A stretch of DNA of 6,580 nucleotides, from NCBI GenBank assembly GCA_934215475.1, contig CAKPZY010000065.1, positions 1 through 6,580 of the forward strand, written 5' to 3'. Numbering within the stretch: position 1 is the first letter of the stretch; every line of letters starts with the position of its first letter. The notes beneath the pieces were generated by a model, which was given only the letters and a program-made list of their open reading frames with translations, searched no databases and was not told the origin of the DNA. The position numbers and the translations under genes are program-made. This document shows, in pieces, positions 6,572 through 6,580 of this stretch. This stretch comes from an uncultured Ligilactobacillus sp. (lineage in GTDB: Bacteria > Bacillota > Bacilli > Lactobacillales > Lactobacillaceae).

Positions 6572-6580
6572 ATCAACACT
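6572..6580. repeat. Right terminal inverted repeat, inner nine bases only
   Basis: ATCAACACT is the exact inverse of AGTGTTGAT at 5101-5109. The window ends here, and the outer part of the repeat, expected to resemble an A-tract then TGTAGCCCC, would lie beyond. Confidence 0.6.

Larger units (their letters stand above)
5086..6580 (+). mobile_element. ISL3-family (IS1165-like) insertion sequence, decayed, right end cut by window
   Basis: The left boundary is put at GGGGCTACA (5086) because AGTGTTGAT inside this terminal segment recurs inverted as ATCAACACT in the last nine bases of the window. The right terminal repeat therefore starts at about 6572 and should continue outside. The body holds a single broken transposase gene of the ISL3 family, oriented like the upstream genes. 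The length of about 1.5 kb fits this family. Bases preceding the left end are an A-run, so no target-site duplication can be judged. With five stops and three frameshifts the copy cannot move by itself, but its ends might be used by a related active transposase. Confidence 0.85.

Noticed and set aside
5086..6580. CRISPR array, phage genes, tRNA or rRNA genes anywhere in the window
   Set aside because: I looked for repeat-spacer periodicity, tRNA-like cloverleafs and phage-type genes and saw none. The only regular repeats are the IS ends and the T-box helices.

Overview
The window is AT-rich DNA from a low-GC Gram-positive bacterium, most likely a lactic acid bacterium of the Lactobacillaceae. 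The evidence is strong AGGAG-type ribosome binding sites, a T-box riboswitch, a lactobacillus-type proline iminopeptidase, an OppA-type lipoprotein and an ISL3-family (IS1165-like) insertion sequence. The genus cannot be fixed from this stretch.

Layout. (1) At the left edge, on the minus strand, is the first 62 codons of a uroporphyrinogen-decarboxylase-superfamily protein. It lies downstream of a complete T-box leader (promoter, Stem I with specifier loop, Stems II and III, antiterminator and terminator). The specifier reads best as ATG, and the UGGU acceptor-binding sequence fits a tRNA with A at position 73. Together these point to control by uncharged tRNA-Met. (2) A divergent intergenic region carries a plus-strand promoter for (3) an oligopeptide-binding lipoprotein (OppA type), followed on the same strand by (4) peptidase T (PepT) and (5) proline iminopeptidase (PepI). 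(6) From 5086 to the right edge lies an ISL3-family insertion sequence. Its transposase gene is broken by five in-frame stops and three net frameshifts, and its right terminal repeat is cut by the window end.

How the genes fit together. OppA-type capture of extracellular peptides, tripeptide trimming by PepT and removal of N-terminal proline by PepI form a small peptide-scavenging module. No permease or ATPase genes are present, so the binding protein must use a transporter encoded elsewhere. The divergent gene appears to answer methionine starvation, so both sides of the intergenic region concern amino-acid supply. The insertion sequence contributes a strong hairpin plus T-run just downstream of pepI, which probably serves as its terminator.

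No wholly new system is visible. The observation most worth following is the probable methionine T-box in front of a URO-D-superfamily gene, because it suggests a methyl-transfer or methionine role rather than haem synthesis.
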